From Paralcaligenes ureilyticus (lineage in GTDB: Bacteria; Pseudomonadota; Gammaproteobacteria; Burkholderiales; Burkholderiaceae_B), in NCBI RefSeq assembly GCF_004346225.1, contig NZ_SMAJ01000001.1, positions 186,001 through 250,000 on the forward strand: a stretch of 64,000 nt of DNA. Reading direction: 5' to 3'. Numbering within the stretch: position 1 is the first letter of the stretch; each line of letters opens with the position of its first letter. Shown here one piece after another: positions 53,217 through 63,011 of this stretch. The notes beneath the pieces were generated by a model. That model was not told the DNA's origin. It saw only the letters and a list, made by a program, of their open reading frames with translations, and did no database searches. Made by a program: the position numbers and the translations under genes.

Positions 53217-53597
53217 TTAACCCGCGTTGACCACGGCCTCGTAGGCCGCGGCATCGAGCAACGCGCTGACGTCAGCGGCGTTCGTGGGCTTGATCTTGAA
53301 TATCCAGGTATCAAAAGGCGCTTCGTTGATCAGATTCGGTTCGGCATCGAGCGCCTCGTTGAAGGCCACGATTTCGCCGGCGATGGGCGCATAAATATCC
53401 GATGCGGCCTTGACCGACTCGACAACCCCGGCGGTTTCATCCGCCGCCAGGGTCGTGCCCGGGTGAACATCGCCCACAAAAACCAGGTCGCCCAGTTGAT
53501 CCTGGGCCGTGTCGGTAATGCCAACGAGGAACACATCACCCTCGGCTTTGACCCATTCGTGAGAGGACGTGTACTTGCGATCGCTGGGTAGACTCAT
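53217..53597 (-). CDS. gcvH: Glycine cleavage system H protein
   Basis: A 126-residue lipoyl carrier that shuttles the aminomethyl group between P, T and L proteins. The lipoylation site is Lys63 in AGVVESVKAASDIYAPI. N-terminal KYTSSHEWVKAEGDVFLVGITDTAQDQLGDLVFVG and a C-terminal NPDLINEAPF-like stretch (PNLINEAPFDTW) are typical. It lies 47 bases downstream of gcvT. Confidence 0.98.
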   Translation of the reverse strand: MSLPSDRKYTSSHEWVKAEGDVFLVGITDTAQDQLGDLVFVGDVHPGTTLAADETAGVVESVKAASDIYAPIAGEIVAFNEALDAEPNLINEAPFDTWIFKIKPTNAADVSALLDAAAYEAVVNAG

Positions 53598-53644
53598 GAT
53601 TGACCTCGTTTGAAAATTGATAAGTGTTTTATAAAGCGCAAGCC

Positions 53645-54742
53645 CTAAGGGGCCAGGATTTTACCGTGGCGCACGAAAGGCAACGGCGCCACCACCGCAG
53701 GCGCCCACTTGCCGCGAATTTCGATTTCGACCTTGTCGCCGGGCTGCGCGCCGCTGGGGACGCGGGCCATGCCCACCGAAATGCCTATCGTAGGAGACAT
53801 GGTGCCACTGGTTACTTCGCCCTCGCCCTGAGCGGTGCGCACCTTCATGTGGGCGCGCATCACGCCGCGCTCGAGCAATTTGAGCCCTACCAGCGAATGC
53901 GCCACCGGCACGGCTTCAAGGGCGGCGCGGCCAATAAACTGGCGTTGCGCGTCTTTCAGCGATACGGTCCACGACAGGCCCGATTCCTGCGGGTGCACGA
54001 AATCATCCATATCCTGGCCGTACAAGTTCATGCCGGCTTCCAGGCGCAAGGTATCGCGCGCGCCCAGGCCGCAGGGGCGCACGCCGTGCGCAGCCAGGTC
54101 GCGCCACAACGCTTCAGCCTGCGTGGCGGGCAACACGACTTCAAAGCCGTCCTCGCCGGTGTACCCGGTGCGCGCGACCAGGGTCAATTCGTCGACCAGG
54201 GTGGCCACGAACGGGGCCAGCGCCTCGGTCGCAACGCGCCAGGCCGGGCGGGTTGCCCACAATTTTTCGCGCGCGTTGGGGCCTTGTACGGCAACCATCG
54301 CCAGATCGCGGCGCGGATTAAGCACCACATCGAAATGCTCGGCGTGCGCCACGCGCTGCATCCAGGCGATGTCCTTGTCGGCGGTGCCCGCGTTGACCAC
54401 GACACGCCAATTGTCGGCCGCGAAAAAGTAGACGATCAGGTCGTCGATAACGCCGCCCTGAAAATTCAGCATGCATGAATACAAGGCCTTGCCCGACACA
54501 CTGAGCCTGGCCACGTCATTGGCCAGCAGGCGCCGCAAAAAGGCCTTGGAATCGGCCCCCGTCACGTCGATATTGAGCATATGCGACACATCGAACATGC
54601 CGGCGTCTTTTCGCACGGCATGATGTTCTTCGAGCTGCGAACCGTAGGCCAGCGGCATTTCCCAGCCGCCGAAGTCAACGACCTTGGCGCCGGACTCGAT
54701 GTGCACATTGAATAAAGGGGTACGCTTGAGCGCAGAAGACAT
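53645..54742 (-). CDS. gcvT: Glycine cleavage system aminomethyltransferase, T-protein
   Basis: Transfers the methylene group from aminomethyl-GcvH to tetrahydrofolate with release of ammonia. The 365-residue product begins [20 protein letters not shown] (start at 54742, GGAG about six bases upstream; 11 codons of upstream frame are discarded). [34 protein letters not shown] and [15 protein letters not shown] are family signatures. It is preceded by a tandem glycine riboswitch. Confidence 0.98.
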   Translation of the reverse strand: MSSALKRTPLFNVHIESGAKVVDFGGWEMPLAYGSQLEEHHAVRKDAGMFDVSHMLNIDVTGADSKAFLRRLLANDVARLSVSGKALYSCMLNFQGGVIDDLIVYFFAADNWRVVVNAGTADKDIAWMQRVAHAEHFDVVLNPRRDLAMVAVQGPNAREKLWATRPAWRVATEALAPFVATLVDELTLVARTGYTGEDGFEVVLPATQAEALWRDLAAHGVRPCGLGARDTLRLEAGMNLYGQDMDDFVHPQESGLSWTVSLKDAQRQFIGRAALEAVPVAHSLVGLKLLERGVMRAHMKVRTAQGEGEVTSGTMSPTIGISVGMARVPSGAQPGDKVEIEIRGKWAPAVVAPLPFVRHGKILAP

Positions 54743-54799
54743 AAAAACTCCGAAAAGGAACAGGACACGACGCACAGCAGCCCGCTGGTGGCACCGCCC

Positions 54800-55012
54800 C
54801 TCTGTCCTTTTGCCTGAGAGTTAGCCCGCAACCTTCGCGCGGGTTTTCACCTTCGGCGCTCGCGACGCCGCCCAATGGGGTGCGCGAGTCTCTCCAGAGT
54901 GCTGCCCCGTCTGTCTCGGCCGGAGATACAGACAGCACATGAGCGGTACCGGGTGCCTGAGCGATTCTGGGCGAATTGCGCCTTCGGCGGTCGAAAAATC
55001 GACGCTCTCCCA
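54800..55012 (-). promoter_or_regulatory. Tandem glycine riboswitch upstream of gcvT-gcvH-gcvP
   Basis: Two glycine aptamers in tandem on the minus strand. Aptamer 1 begins with GGGAGAGC (about 55012), contains GCCGAAGGCGCAA and ends with CGCTCAGGCACC...GGTACCGC; aptamer 2 begins TCTGGAGAGACTC (about 54905), contains GCGCCGAAGGTGAAAA and ends with AACTCTCAGGCAAAAGGACAGAG (about 54800). These conserved cores and the tandem layout are the known glycine class. The gcvT start is 58 bases downstream. Most likely an ON switch. Confidence 0.97.
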
Positions 55013-55086
55013 CTTCATATAATGACAGCAAGCGCAAAGCATAACTCGAAAGACAGCCCAACGCCAAATCAATTCAGTGCGCGCGG

Positions 55087-56322
55087 TCAGGACCGTTGCA
55101 GCCGCTGCAAGGCACGCCCGCAGGCCGCGCCGGAGGCCCAGGCCCACTGAAAGTTGTAGCCCCCCAGCCAGCCGGTTACATCCAGGGCTTCGCCCACGAT
55201 ATACAGGCCGGGCACGGACTTTACCTGCATGGTTTTTTGATCAAGGGCGCGTGTATCCACACCCCCGCGCATGACCTCGGCCTTTTTGTAGCCCGCGGTT
55301 CCGGTCGGAACCAGCGGCCAGCGGTGTATCTGCCCGGCCAGGCTGCGCAACAAGCGGTCAGGCGCATCGGCCATGCGCATGACCGCGATATCGTGCTGGG
55401 CGTCCCGGGCATTGGCGAGCCACTGCTCGGCCAGGCGCCTGGGCCACAAAGTGCTCAGCACCGAGCCAAGCTGCTGGCGGTTGCCCGCTTTGGCCCCCAG
55501 CAACTCATGCTCGAGATCACGGCCCGGAGCCAGATCCAGGACGATGGGCTCTCCCGGGTTCCAGAAACTGGAAATCTGCAAAATGGCGGGTCCCGACAGG
55601 CCGCGATGCGTAAACAGCAAGTCCTCCAGAAACTGCGTCCCGCCCTTACCCGCCCCGGTGCGGACATTGACCTCCAGCGCCACGCCGCTCAAGGTGCCAA
55701 ACGCCTTCCAGTGTTCGGGCTCGAAGGTAAGGGGCACAAGCGCCGGACGCGGTTCAACCACTTTCAGGCCAAACTGGCGCGCAAGCCCCAACGCGAAATC
55801 GGTCGCCCCCAATTGCGGGATGGCCATGCCGCCGCAGGCCAGCACCAACTGATGCGCGCGTATCTCGCCCAGCGAAGTCCGAAGGGTGAAGATACCGTTA
55901 CCGCGCGCCACTGCGGCAACCGAACAGGGCATGCGCCAGGCCACCCGGCCCAGGTCGCACTCGCGGCGCAACAGGTCGATAATCGATTCGCTCGAATCAT
56001 TGCAAAAGAGCTGCCCGCGGTGTTTTTCGTGCCAGCCTATGCCGTACCGCTCTACCAGGTCGATGAAATCGCGCGGCGTATACGCCGCCAGCGCCGAGCG
56101 GCAGAAATTGGGGTTTTGAGAAAGAAAATTGGCCGGACCCGTGCCAATATTCGTAAAATTGCAGCGGCCCCCGCCCGAGATGCGGATTTTTTCCGCCAAT
56201 TTGGCGGCGTGGTCGATAAGCGCGACCTGCAAGCCACGCTGCCCCGCCATCGCCGCCGCCATCATTCCGGCGGCGCCGGCGCCTATCACCGCCACATCAA
56301 AAACGCCCGCACTCCCGCGCAT
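55087..56322 (-). CDS. HI0933/BaiN-family flavoprotein
   Basis: A 411-residue FAD-binding oxidoreductase of the HI0933 (RdsA/BaiN) family. The dinucleotide motif is DVAVIGAGAAGMMAAAMAGQRG, followed by the family signatures KIRISGGGRCNFTN, LACGGMAIPQLGATDFALGLARQFG and, near the end, GLYIVGEALDVTGWLGGYNFQWAWASG. Members reduce double bonds of aromatic or steroid-type compounds, but the substrate here is unknown. The start at 56322 is chosen since it overlaps the decarboxylase stop (TGATG); an ATG six codons earlier exists. Confidence 0.87.
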   Translation of the reverse strand: MRGSAGVFDVAVIGAGAAGMMAAAMAGQRGLQVALIDHAAKLAEKIRISGGGRCNFTNIGTGPANFLSQNPNFCRSALAAYTPRDFIDLVERYGIGWHEKHRGQLFCNDSSESIIDLLRRECDLGRVAWRMPCSVAAVARGNGIFTLRTSLGEIRAHQLVLACGGMAIPQLGATDFALGLARQFGLKVVEPRPALVPLTFEPEHWKAFGTLSGVALEVNVRTGAGKGGTQFLEDLLFTHRGLSGPAILQISSFWNPGEPIVLDLAPGRDLEHELLGAKAGNRQQLGSVLSTLWPRRLAEQWLANARDAQHDIAVMRMADAPDRLLRSLAGQIHRWPLVPTGTAGYKKAEVMRGGVDTRALDQKTMQVKSVPGLYIVGEALDVTGWLGGYNFQWAWASGAACGRALQRLQRS

Positions 56323-58586
56323 CAGTCTTCGTGGATGCAATCGACGTAGTAGCGCACCGTGCCGTCGTCCGTGGTGTCTTCGGCCAGCCCATGGATATCG
56401 GTCTCGAACCCCGGGAACATCGCATTGAATTTGCGCGCGAACTGTAGATAATTCACGATGCGATGATTGAACCGCTCGCCGGGAATCAGCAGCGGGATGC
56501 CCGGCGGATAGGGCGTCAGCAATACGCCAGTGACGCGCCCTTCCAGATCGTCGATAGACACGCGCTCAGTCTCGCGATGCGCCATTTTGGCATAGGCGTC
56601 CGAAGGCTTCATGGCGGGAATCATATCGCTTAAATACATCTCGGTCGTCAGGCGGGCGACATCATGCTCGCGATAGGCCTCGTGTATACGCTGGCACAAA
56701 TCCTTCAAACCCATTTTTTCGTAGTACCGATGATTGCGGCAGAACTCCGGCAAGATGCGCCACAAAGGCTGGTTGCGATCGTAGTCGTCCTTGAACTGCT
56801 GCAAAGCCGTCAGCAACGTATTCCAGCGGCCTTTTGTGATGCCGATGGTAAACAGGATAAAGAACGAGTAAAGACCGGTTTTTTCCACGACCACGCCGTG
56901 TTCGGTCAGGTACTTGGAGACGAGCGCCGCGGGGATTCCCGTTTCGGCGAACGTACCCGAGATATCCAGACCCGGATTGACGATCGTGGCCTTGATCGGG
57001 TCGAGCATATTGAAGCCTTCGGCCAAATCGCCGAAGCCATGCCATTCCGCCCCCGACTCGAGCATCCAGTCATCCCGGTTGCCTATGCCGTCGGCCGCCA
57101 GCCGATTGGGACCCCACACCCTGAACCACCAGTCGTTCTTGCCGAACTCGGACTCGACCTTGCGCATGGCGCGGCGAAAATCCAGGGCCTCGCGGATGCT
57201 TTCTTCGACCAGCGCCGTCCCGCCCGGAGGCTCCATCATGGCCGCCGCCACGTCGCACGACGCAATAATGGCGTACTGCGGCGAGGTCGACGTATGCATC
57301 AGATACGCTTCGTTAAACACATTGCGGTCAAGCTTGCGGGTTTCGGACTCTTGCACAATGATTTGCGAGGCCTGCGAAATACCTGCCAGCAATTTATGCG
57401 TAGAGTGCGTCGCAAACACCATGGCGTCTTTGCTGCGCGGCCGATTCTGGCCGATGGCATGCATGTCCTGGTAGAACTCGTGAAACGCGGCATGCGGCAG
57501 CCACGCCTCGTCGAAATGCAGGGTGTCGATTTCAGAGCCGAGCTTCTCTTTGATCATCTCAACGTTGTAGATAACACCGTCGTAGGTGCTTTGCGTCAGC
57601 GTCAGGATGCGCGGCCGCTTGTCCACCGCCTCGCGCGCAAACGGGTTGGCTTCAATTTTCTTGCGGATATTTTCGGGCTCGAATTCCGCCAGCGGTATCG
57701 GCCCGATAATCCCCAGATGATTGCGCGTAGGGCGCAAGAATACGGGGATGGCACCCGTCATGGTGATCGCATGCAGAATCGACTTGTGGCAATTCCGGTC
57801 AACCACCACCACGTCGCCCGAAGCCACATTGGCATGCCACACCACCTTGTTGGAGGTAGACGTGCCATTGGTGACGAAGAAACAATGGTCCGCGTGGAAA
57901 ATGCGCGCGGCGTTGAGCTCCGACTCGGCAATGGGACCGGTATGATCGAGCAACTGGCCCAGTTCATCGACCGCATTGCAGACGTCGGCGCGCAACATGT
58001 TTTCGCCGAAGAACTGATGAAACATCTGCCCCACCGGGCTCTTCAGAAAAGCCACGCCCCCCGAGTGCCCCGGACAATGCCACGAATAAGAGCCGTCCGA
58101 CGCATACTTGACCAGCTCGCGGAAAAACGGCGGCGCCAGTCCATCCAGATACGCGCGCGCCTCGCGAATGATGTGGCGCGCCACAAATTCGGGCGTATCT
58201 TCGAACATATGAATAAAGCCATGCAGCTCGCGCAGAATATCGTTCGGGATGTGCTGCGAGGTGCGCGTTTCGCCATACAGATAGATGGGGATGTCTTCAT
58301 TGCGAAAACGCAGTTCGCCGATAAAGAGGCGCAGATTCTTGATGGCATTGGCCACGTCTTCGGGCGAATCGACGTCGAACTCTTCGTCATCGATCGATAG
58401 AATGAACGCGCTGGCGCGGCTTTGCTGCTGGGCAAAAGAGCTAAGGTCGCCATAACTGGTCACCCCCAGCACCTCGACCCCTTCGGCCTCGATCGCCGAC
58501 GCCAACGCGCGGATGCCAAACCCCGAGGCATTCTCGGAGCGGTAGTCTTCATCGATAATGACGATGGGAAAACGAAATTTCATCAA
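56322..58586 (-). CDS. Orn/Lys/Arg decarboxylase (fold type I, long form)
   Basis: A 754-residue decarboxylase of the inducible lysine/arginine decarboxylase family. It has the N-terminal wing domain, then SWHCPGHSGGVAFLKSPVGQMFHQFFGENMLRADVC, the PLP lysine in MVFATHSTHKLLAGISQASQ and DTLHFDEAWLPHAAFHEFYQ with the cofactor Asp. Lysine or arginine decarboxylation to cadaverine or agmatine is the most likely activity. It is 11 bases downstream of dcd and overlaps the next gene. No acid-stress antiporter gene is alongside. Confidence 0.9.
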   Translation of the reverse strand: MMKFRFPIVIIDEDYRSENASGFGIRALASAIEAEGVEVLGVTSYGDLSSFAQQQSRASAFILSIDDEEFDVDSPEDVANAIKNLRLFIGELRFRNEDIPIYLYGETRTSQHIPNDILRELHGFIHMFEDTPEFVARHIIREARAYLDGLAPPFFRELVKYASDGSYSWHCPGHSGGVAFLKSPVGQMFHQFFGENMLRADVCNAVDELGQLLDHTGPIAESELNAARIFHADHCFFVTNGTSTSNKVVWHANVASGDVVVVDRNCHKSILHAITMTGAIPVFLRPTRNHLGIIGPIPLAEFEPENIRKKIEANPFAREAVDKRPRILTLTQSTYDGVIYNVEMIKEKLGSEIDTLHFDEAWLPHAAFHEFYQDMHAIGQNRPRSKDAMVFATHSTHKLLAGISQASQIIVQESETRKLDRNVFNEAYLMHTSTSPQYAIIASCDVAAAMMEPPGGTALVEESIREALDFRRAMRKVESEFGKNDWWFRVWGPNRLAADGIGNRDDWMLESGAEWHGFGDLAEGFNMLDPIKATIVNPGLDISGTFAETGIPAALVSKYLTEHGVVVEKTGLYSFFILFTIGITKGRWNTLLTALQQFKDDYDRNQPLWRILPEFCRNHRYYEKMGLKDLCQRIHEAYREHDVARLTTEMYLSDMIPAMKPSDAYAKMAHRETERVSIDDLEGRVTGVLLTPYPPGIPLLIPGERFNHRIVNYLQFARKFNAMFPGFETDIHGLAEDTTDDGTVRYYVDCIHED

Positions 58587-58597
58587 AGTGGTTCCGG

Positions 58598-59161
58598 CTA
58601 GGTTCGAGGCAGGGTCACGCCTTGCTGGCCCTGATATTTTCCGCCGCGATCGCGGTACGAGGTTTCACACACCTCATCGCTTTCAAAAAACAACATCTGC
58701 GCACAACCCTCGCCGGCATAGATCTTGGCAGGCAGCGGAGTGGTGTTTGAAAATTCGAGCGTAACGTGGCCTTCCCACTCGGGTTCCAGCGGCGTCACGT
58801 TAACAATAATGCCGCAGCGGGCATAGGTGCTCTTGCCCAGGCAGATCGTCAGGATGCTGCGAGGAATACGGAAATGCTCGACCGTACGGGCCAGCGCAAA
58901 CGAATTGGGCGGAATAATGCACACATCGCCTTCAAAATCGACAAACGATTTTTCATCGAAGGCTTTGGGGTCGACGATAGTCGAATTGATGTTCGTAAAA
59001 ATCTTGAACTCTCGGGCACAACGCACATCGTAGCCGTAGCTGCTGGTTCCGTAACTGACGATCTTGCCGCCGTTGGCTGTCCGCACCTGGCCCGGTTCGA
59101 AGGGTTCTATCATACCCCCGGGGGCCACGCGCTTGATCCAGCGATCACTTTTAATACTCAT
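58598..59161 (-). CDS. dcd: dCTP deaminase
   Basis: Deaminates dCTP to dUTP for dTMP synthesis. The 187-residue product has [45 protein letters not shown], the active-site [51 protein letters not shown] and the nucleotide-binding [20 protein letters not shown] normal-length, complete monofunctional enzyme. Placement upstream of the decarboxylase is common in this group. Confidence 0.97.
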   Translation of the reverse strand: MSIKSDRWIKRVAPGGMIEPFEPGQVRTANGGKIVSYGTSSYGYDVRCAREFKIFTNINSTIVDPKAFDEKSFVDFEGDVCIIPPNSFALARTVEHFRIPRSILTICLGKSTYARCGIIVNVTPLEPEWEGHVTLEFSNTTPLPAKIYAGEGCAQMLFFESDEVCETSYRDRGGKYQGQQGVTLPRT

Positions 59162-59249
59162 CGAAACTCCCGAGAAACCATCACCTTTTGCATGGGCGCT
59201 TATTTTATCGCTTACCCACCGAAGAATGTACGGCTGTTTGAAGAAACCT

Positions 59250-62200
59250 TCAGTCTTTGAAAATAGTCCGGTAAATCAGCGCGATCCCATTGGTTGTGCC
59301 CACGCTCAAGTCGGCCGTCAGGCCGCGCGCCAGCGTGTAGCTAAGCCGCCCCACCGTGCCAGTGTCCGAAAGCGCCTGTTCAAGGCTCACCGTAATCGTT
59401 TCAGAAAGCTTTTTGCTTGCCCTGACAAACCGCTTTTCGAGCGTGTCGTTGCTATTATTGACATCGTTGACCACCGTCTGGACGGGCAGCAGGCTTCCCG
59501 TGCTGCCCAGCTCTCCGGACTGTATGCTGACCTCGTCAAGGCCCAACTGGCGGTAAAACGGCGCCCCATCGCCCAAAAGCGAAGTCCCCACGGACAGCAG
59601 CAAGGCCGCGTCGCTGCCTCCCTGATCGGGGCCACGCCCCAACAATAGCCAGGACAGCTTCTCGACATCGCTCACATCCGGATAAGACACCAGGCCAATC
59701 CGCGGGCGCTTGGCGGTGCCTGCCACACGCACGCCGGCCTCGACCGCCACGCCGGTGCGCAACGCTTCGATATTCAGAACCGGATTGGCGATATCGCCCT
59801 GGAACGTAATCGTTCCGCGCCGCAACTGCAGCCGTTGCCCGTAGGCCAAAATGGCGCCGCCGCGGGTTCGCAACGCACCCTCGGCCACCAGTTTGTCGCC
59901 TTGCATCAGAATCTGCATCGAACCCACCAGACCCGAATCCAGCCCGTAACCGGTAATGTAGAAACGCGGCCCCAGATCCACTTTCAGATCCATGGAAATA
60001 TCCATGGGCACGCTGACTTTTGCAGTTTCGCCGCGGCGCATGACCACCACGTCGCTATCCAACGTCGGAATACTGCTGAGCATATCCAGATCGAACCAGC
60101 CGGCGTCGGCGACCACGCTGCCGGTAATCGCAATCTTGGGGACCTGCGCATCGATGCGAAGCGCCCCCGTCACCATGGCATAACGATCGGAGCGCTGCAA
60201 GAACGGGTAGCGATATAAATCGATGTTGACCACTCCGGCGGACTTCAACAAGTCCCAATCGCCGCTCAAGGTGAGGTGGCCGCCCTTTGCGCCGGGATCG
60301 GTGTGCAGCCATTGGCTGGTGCGCCACTCTTTGGGGTCGACGCGCAAGCTCGCGGGGAAGCTCAGCTTGTCGAGTATTAGGCGCTCGTTGACGAAATGCG
60401 CCGCCAGCGTGCCGTCGAGCAGGCGTATGCCATCGTCCAGACGCACAAACCGGATGTGCTGCCCGTTCACCGCCCCCTGGATCGTCCACGCGCCGTGAGC
60501 GCCGCTTTGCGCCTGTACATCGGCCTGCAAGGCGCCCCCCAGGTCGGTCGCATCGCCTAAAAACAAGCTAAGCCAGCTTAAATCGGCCATATCGGCATGC
60601 AGCTTCAGTGTTTTGGGGTCGTTCGGGTCAAACGTCAATTGACCGCCGACCGAGGTCCTCAGCGTTGTTGTGCCGGTCGCCGTGATGCGCCCGCGTTTGG
60701 CGGTCCGGATATCAAGATCGGCGCTTATGCGGCTTGACGCCGCGCCGGCCCGGCTGGCGCTGACATCCAGGGTGAACGCCTGCAGGCCCAGCGGAAAGCC
60801 CGGATCGCCCGGGACGATAATGTCGCCCGACAGACGCCGGATTCGGGCGTGACCGCCGAGCGTGCCGGCAAACTTCAGATCCCAATCGGCCCCCAGCACA
60901 ATTTGTTTGCCGTCATTGCGGCGTCTGGCCGGGTTATTGACACCGCCACGATCCGCCTTTTGTCCGGCAGGGGCGCCGAATATCTGCTGCAGCTCGTCGA
61001 TAACCGGGCGCGAGATAACGGCCTGGGCTATCGCCCCCTGAGTTTCCCATCGCCCGTGAGAACCGCGCGAACCTTGATGCTGAATCGAAAAGCCTTGCTT
61101 CGAAGGCAGTTCAAACGCGACAGTGGCCGCCCCCACCTGCCATTGCCAGGCCGGCGCCACGGCGTCGGGAACGAAGGAAATGGCCACAGGGCCTTGCAAA
61201 CGAGCGGTGATGCCGCGTGTGTTGGCCTGCAAAAGATCAACCTTGCCGCGCCAGCCGTCGGGGCCGTTGCCCGACGGCCCCCAGGATCCGGTGGCGACTA
61301 TGTGGGCCTGGATGGGGGATTGGGTTGAGAACTTGGTTGGTGCAGGCTTGGGAGGCGTGGCACCCACAAGGGGTGCCGCTACAGATTTGGCGGGTGCCGC
61401 CACAAATTTGGTAGGGGTGTAGCCCCACTTCATATCCGCGTGATGTTTAGCCAGGGAACCGCCAAGCTCGCCTTGCAGCGTCGTTGCGCCGGCGAGTCCG
61501 GGCCAGAAGGCGGCCAGTTCAGGGGCGAACAGGTCAAGCTTCAGGCGGCTGGCGTCACGGCCCAAAGAACCTTGCGCACGCACGCGGTTCTTGCCCAGGC
61601 GCACGTCCATGTCCACATCATCGAGCCTCAGGAATTTCCACAGATCGGAGGCGGCCGGAACCGCGGCAGATGTCGCCGTGGCTGTTGCCGCGGACGTGGC
61701 GGTTGTAGCGGTTGTAGCGGCTGTCGAAGATGTCGCAGACGTCGAAGATGTCGAAGATGTCGCAGACGTCGAAGATGTCGAAGATGTCGAAGATGTAGCA
61801 GACACGAGGGATGCCGCAGGCACAGCGGACACTACAGCCGTATTCGTGATCCGGGCTTTGATCGCGCCCGACAAGGCCTGCCTGTTCCAGCGCGACGCCG
61901 GGTCGAACTGCACATTCAGGTCGGCCGAAACCAGATCGCGCTGATTGCGCAAACGCGTATCGAATGTAATCGTCGACGTAAGCAAGGCGGGCGGAATCGC
62001 AGAACCCAGCAGCTCACTGAGATTCAATCGGGTGCCGGCAATCGACCCCTGTATGCGATCGTCCACTTCCTCGCCCGCCGCCTGACGGTTCCATTCCACC
62101 TGCGCCTGCAGTGCCGAACCATCGGGCAGATGCAGGTTCAACATCGCGTCACGCAAAGGGAATCCGGCACGCGGCGCAAGGTTGGCGTTGCCGTCCAGCG

Positions 62201-63011
62201 TCAGGCCCTGGCCATGCGCGGCCAGCACCACTTTCAAGGCATCCAGCGACCCGTCGACGGTGGTCTGCACATCCACCACGCAAGCCTCGGCCGACGCATT
62301 TTCCTTATCGCCCTCGGGAATCGTTGGAACAAAATGGCGCGCGCACAAGAGCGAATCGGAGGGCAGCCCTCGGGCATGGAGCGTGAAGCGCCCCTGCATG
62401 GGCCAGGGATCGGCCAGATCCAGCAGCTTCAACTCGCCATCCATATCCATATTCATGGACTCATATCCCAAGCCGATATGATGCACCGACACCAGCGCCC
62501 CCTTATCGGCCGTCGAGAGCGAAGCAACCACATCCTTCACCGACATGACGATAGGCTGGCCATCGAGCTGCACCTTCAGCGTGCCCAGCGCAAATCGGTC
62601 CAGCACGATGCCAACCGGCAAAGGCGGCAGCTTGAACGGCGCCGCGGCCGGCGCAGGCACGGGCGGCGCGGGGACATCCAGCTCCAACTGATCGGCGGTC
62701 AGCAAACGGATGTGCAGGCGGTGATCCAGAAACTCGCTCCAGTTCACGTGTGCCTGCAGGCCCTGCGCCTTGATGGTCACTTCGGGCAAGGCAAGATCTA
62801 GGCGTCCTATGCGAACCCCGCTCCAGATCGACCCTTCGACATCTTCTGCCTGGCCATCGAGCTGTCCGACCGCCGTCTGAACCACCCAGCGGGTGCCCGC
62901 ATCGGTCGCCACGCACCAATACACAAAACCGCAAGCAACCGCCAGCAACAGGACTGCCGCCGGGCCCAGCCCGACCACGACGCGTCGACTCCATCGCAAC
63001 AAGGCGCTCAA
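59250..63011 (-). CDS. tamB: TamB: translocation and assembly module inner-membrane protein
   Basis: A 1253-residue AsmA-like protein that spans the periplasm from an N-terminal inner-membrane helix ([20 protein letters not shown]) to TamA, and is linked to outer-membrane protein assembly and lipid transport. The long body is amphipathic beta; the C-terminal DUF490 domain holds [20 protein letters not shown] and [20 protein letters not shown]. It has two low-complexity inserts: Ser/Thr/Ala repeats near residues 400-447 (DNA repeat 61723-61803) and [13 protein letters not shown] near 543-555 (REP-like unit 61358-61383). The start overlaps the tamA stop by four bases. Confidence 0.95.
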   Translation of the reverse strand: MSALLRWSRRVVVGLGPAAVLLLAVACGFVYWCVATDAGTRWVVQTAVGQLDGQAEDVEGSIWSGVRIGRLDLALPEVTIKAQGLQAHVNWSEFLDHRLHIRLLTADQLELDVPAPPVPAPAAAPFKLPPLPVGIVLDRFALGTLKVQLDGQPIVMSVKDVVASLSTADKGALVSVHHIGLGYESMNMDMDGELKLLDLADPWPMQGRFTLHARGLPSDSLLCARHFVPTIPEGDKENASAEACVVDVQTTVDGSLDALKVVLAAHGQGLTLDGNANLAPRAGFPLRDAMLNLHLPDGSALQAQVEWNRQAAGEEVDDRIQGSIAGTRLNLSELLGSAIPPALLTSTITFDTRLRNQRDLVSADLNVQFDPASRWNRQALSGAIKARITNTAVVSAVPAASLVSATSSTSSTSSTSATSSTSSTSATSSTAATTATTATSAATATATSAAVPAASDLWKFLRLDDVDMDVRLGKNRVRAQGSLGRDASRLKLDLFAPELAAFWPGLAGATTLQGELGGSLAKHHADMKWGYTPTKFVAAPAKSVAAPLVGATPPKPAPTKFSTQSPIQAHIVATGSWGPSGNGPDGWRGKVDLLQANTRGITARLQGPVAISFVPDAVAPAWQWQVGAATVAFELPSKQGFSIQHQGSRGSHGRWETQGAIAQAVISRPVIDELQQIFGAPAGQKADRGGVNNPARRRNDGKQIVLGADWDLKFAGTLGGHARIRRLSGDIIVPGDPGFPLGLQAFTLDVSASRAGAASSRISADLDIRTAKRGRITATGTTTLRTSVGGQLTFDPNDPKTLKLHADMADLSWLSLFLGDATDLGGALQADVQAQSGAHGAWTIQGAVNGQHIRFVRLDDGIRLLDGTLAAHFVNERLILDKLSFPASLRVDPKEWRTSQWLHTDPGAKGGHLTLSGDWDLLKSAGVVNIDLYRYPFLQRSDRYAMVTGALRIDAQVPKIAITGSVVADAGWFDLDMLSSIPTLDSDVVVMRRGETAKVSVPMDISMDLKVDLGPRFYITGYGLDSGLVGSMQILMQGDKLVAEGALRTRGGAILAYGQRLQLRRGTITFQGDIANPVLNIEALRTGVAVEAGVRVAGTAKRPRIGLVSYPDVSDVEKLSWLLLGRGPDQGGSDAALLLSVGTSLLGDGAPFYRQLGLDEVSIQSGELGSTGSLLPVQTVVNDVNNSNDTLEKRFVRASKKLSETITVSLEQALSDTGTVGRLSYTLARGLTADLSVGTTNGIALIYRTIFKD
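61358..61383 (-). repeat. REP-like unit inside tamB
   Basis: A complete unit with stem GGCACCC/GGGTGCC and intact head. Read along tamB (minus strand), it encodes VAAPLVGA, so it stays in frame. A degenerate half copy (GGGTGCCGCCACA) follows at about 61392-61404. Confidence 0.92.
61723..61803. repeat. Nine-base tandem repeat in tamB
   Basis: Nine units of nine bases, GTCGAAGAT or GTCGCAGAC (the last with GTAGCAGAC), in the order A B A A B A A A B. On the tamB strand the units encode SST, SAT and relatives, so copy-number change would keep the frame and only alter a flexible Ser/Thr/Ala linker. Confidence 0.9.

Noticed and set aside
56664-58400. 578-codon open frame on the plus strand
   Set aside because: It is antisense to the Orn/Lys/Arg decarboxylase; no recognisable protein features.
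61440-62801. 453-codon open frame on the plus strand with Arg/Cys/Gly repeats
   Set aside because: It is antisense to tamB and takes its repeats from the tamB tandem repeat.
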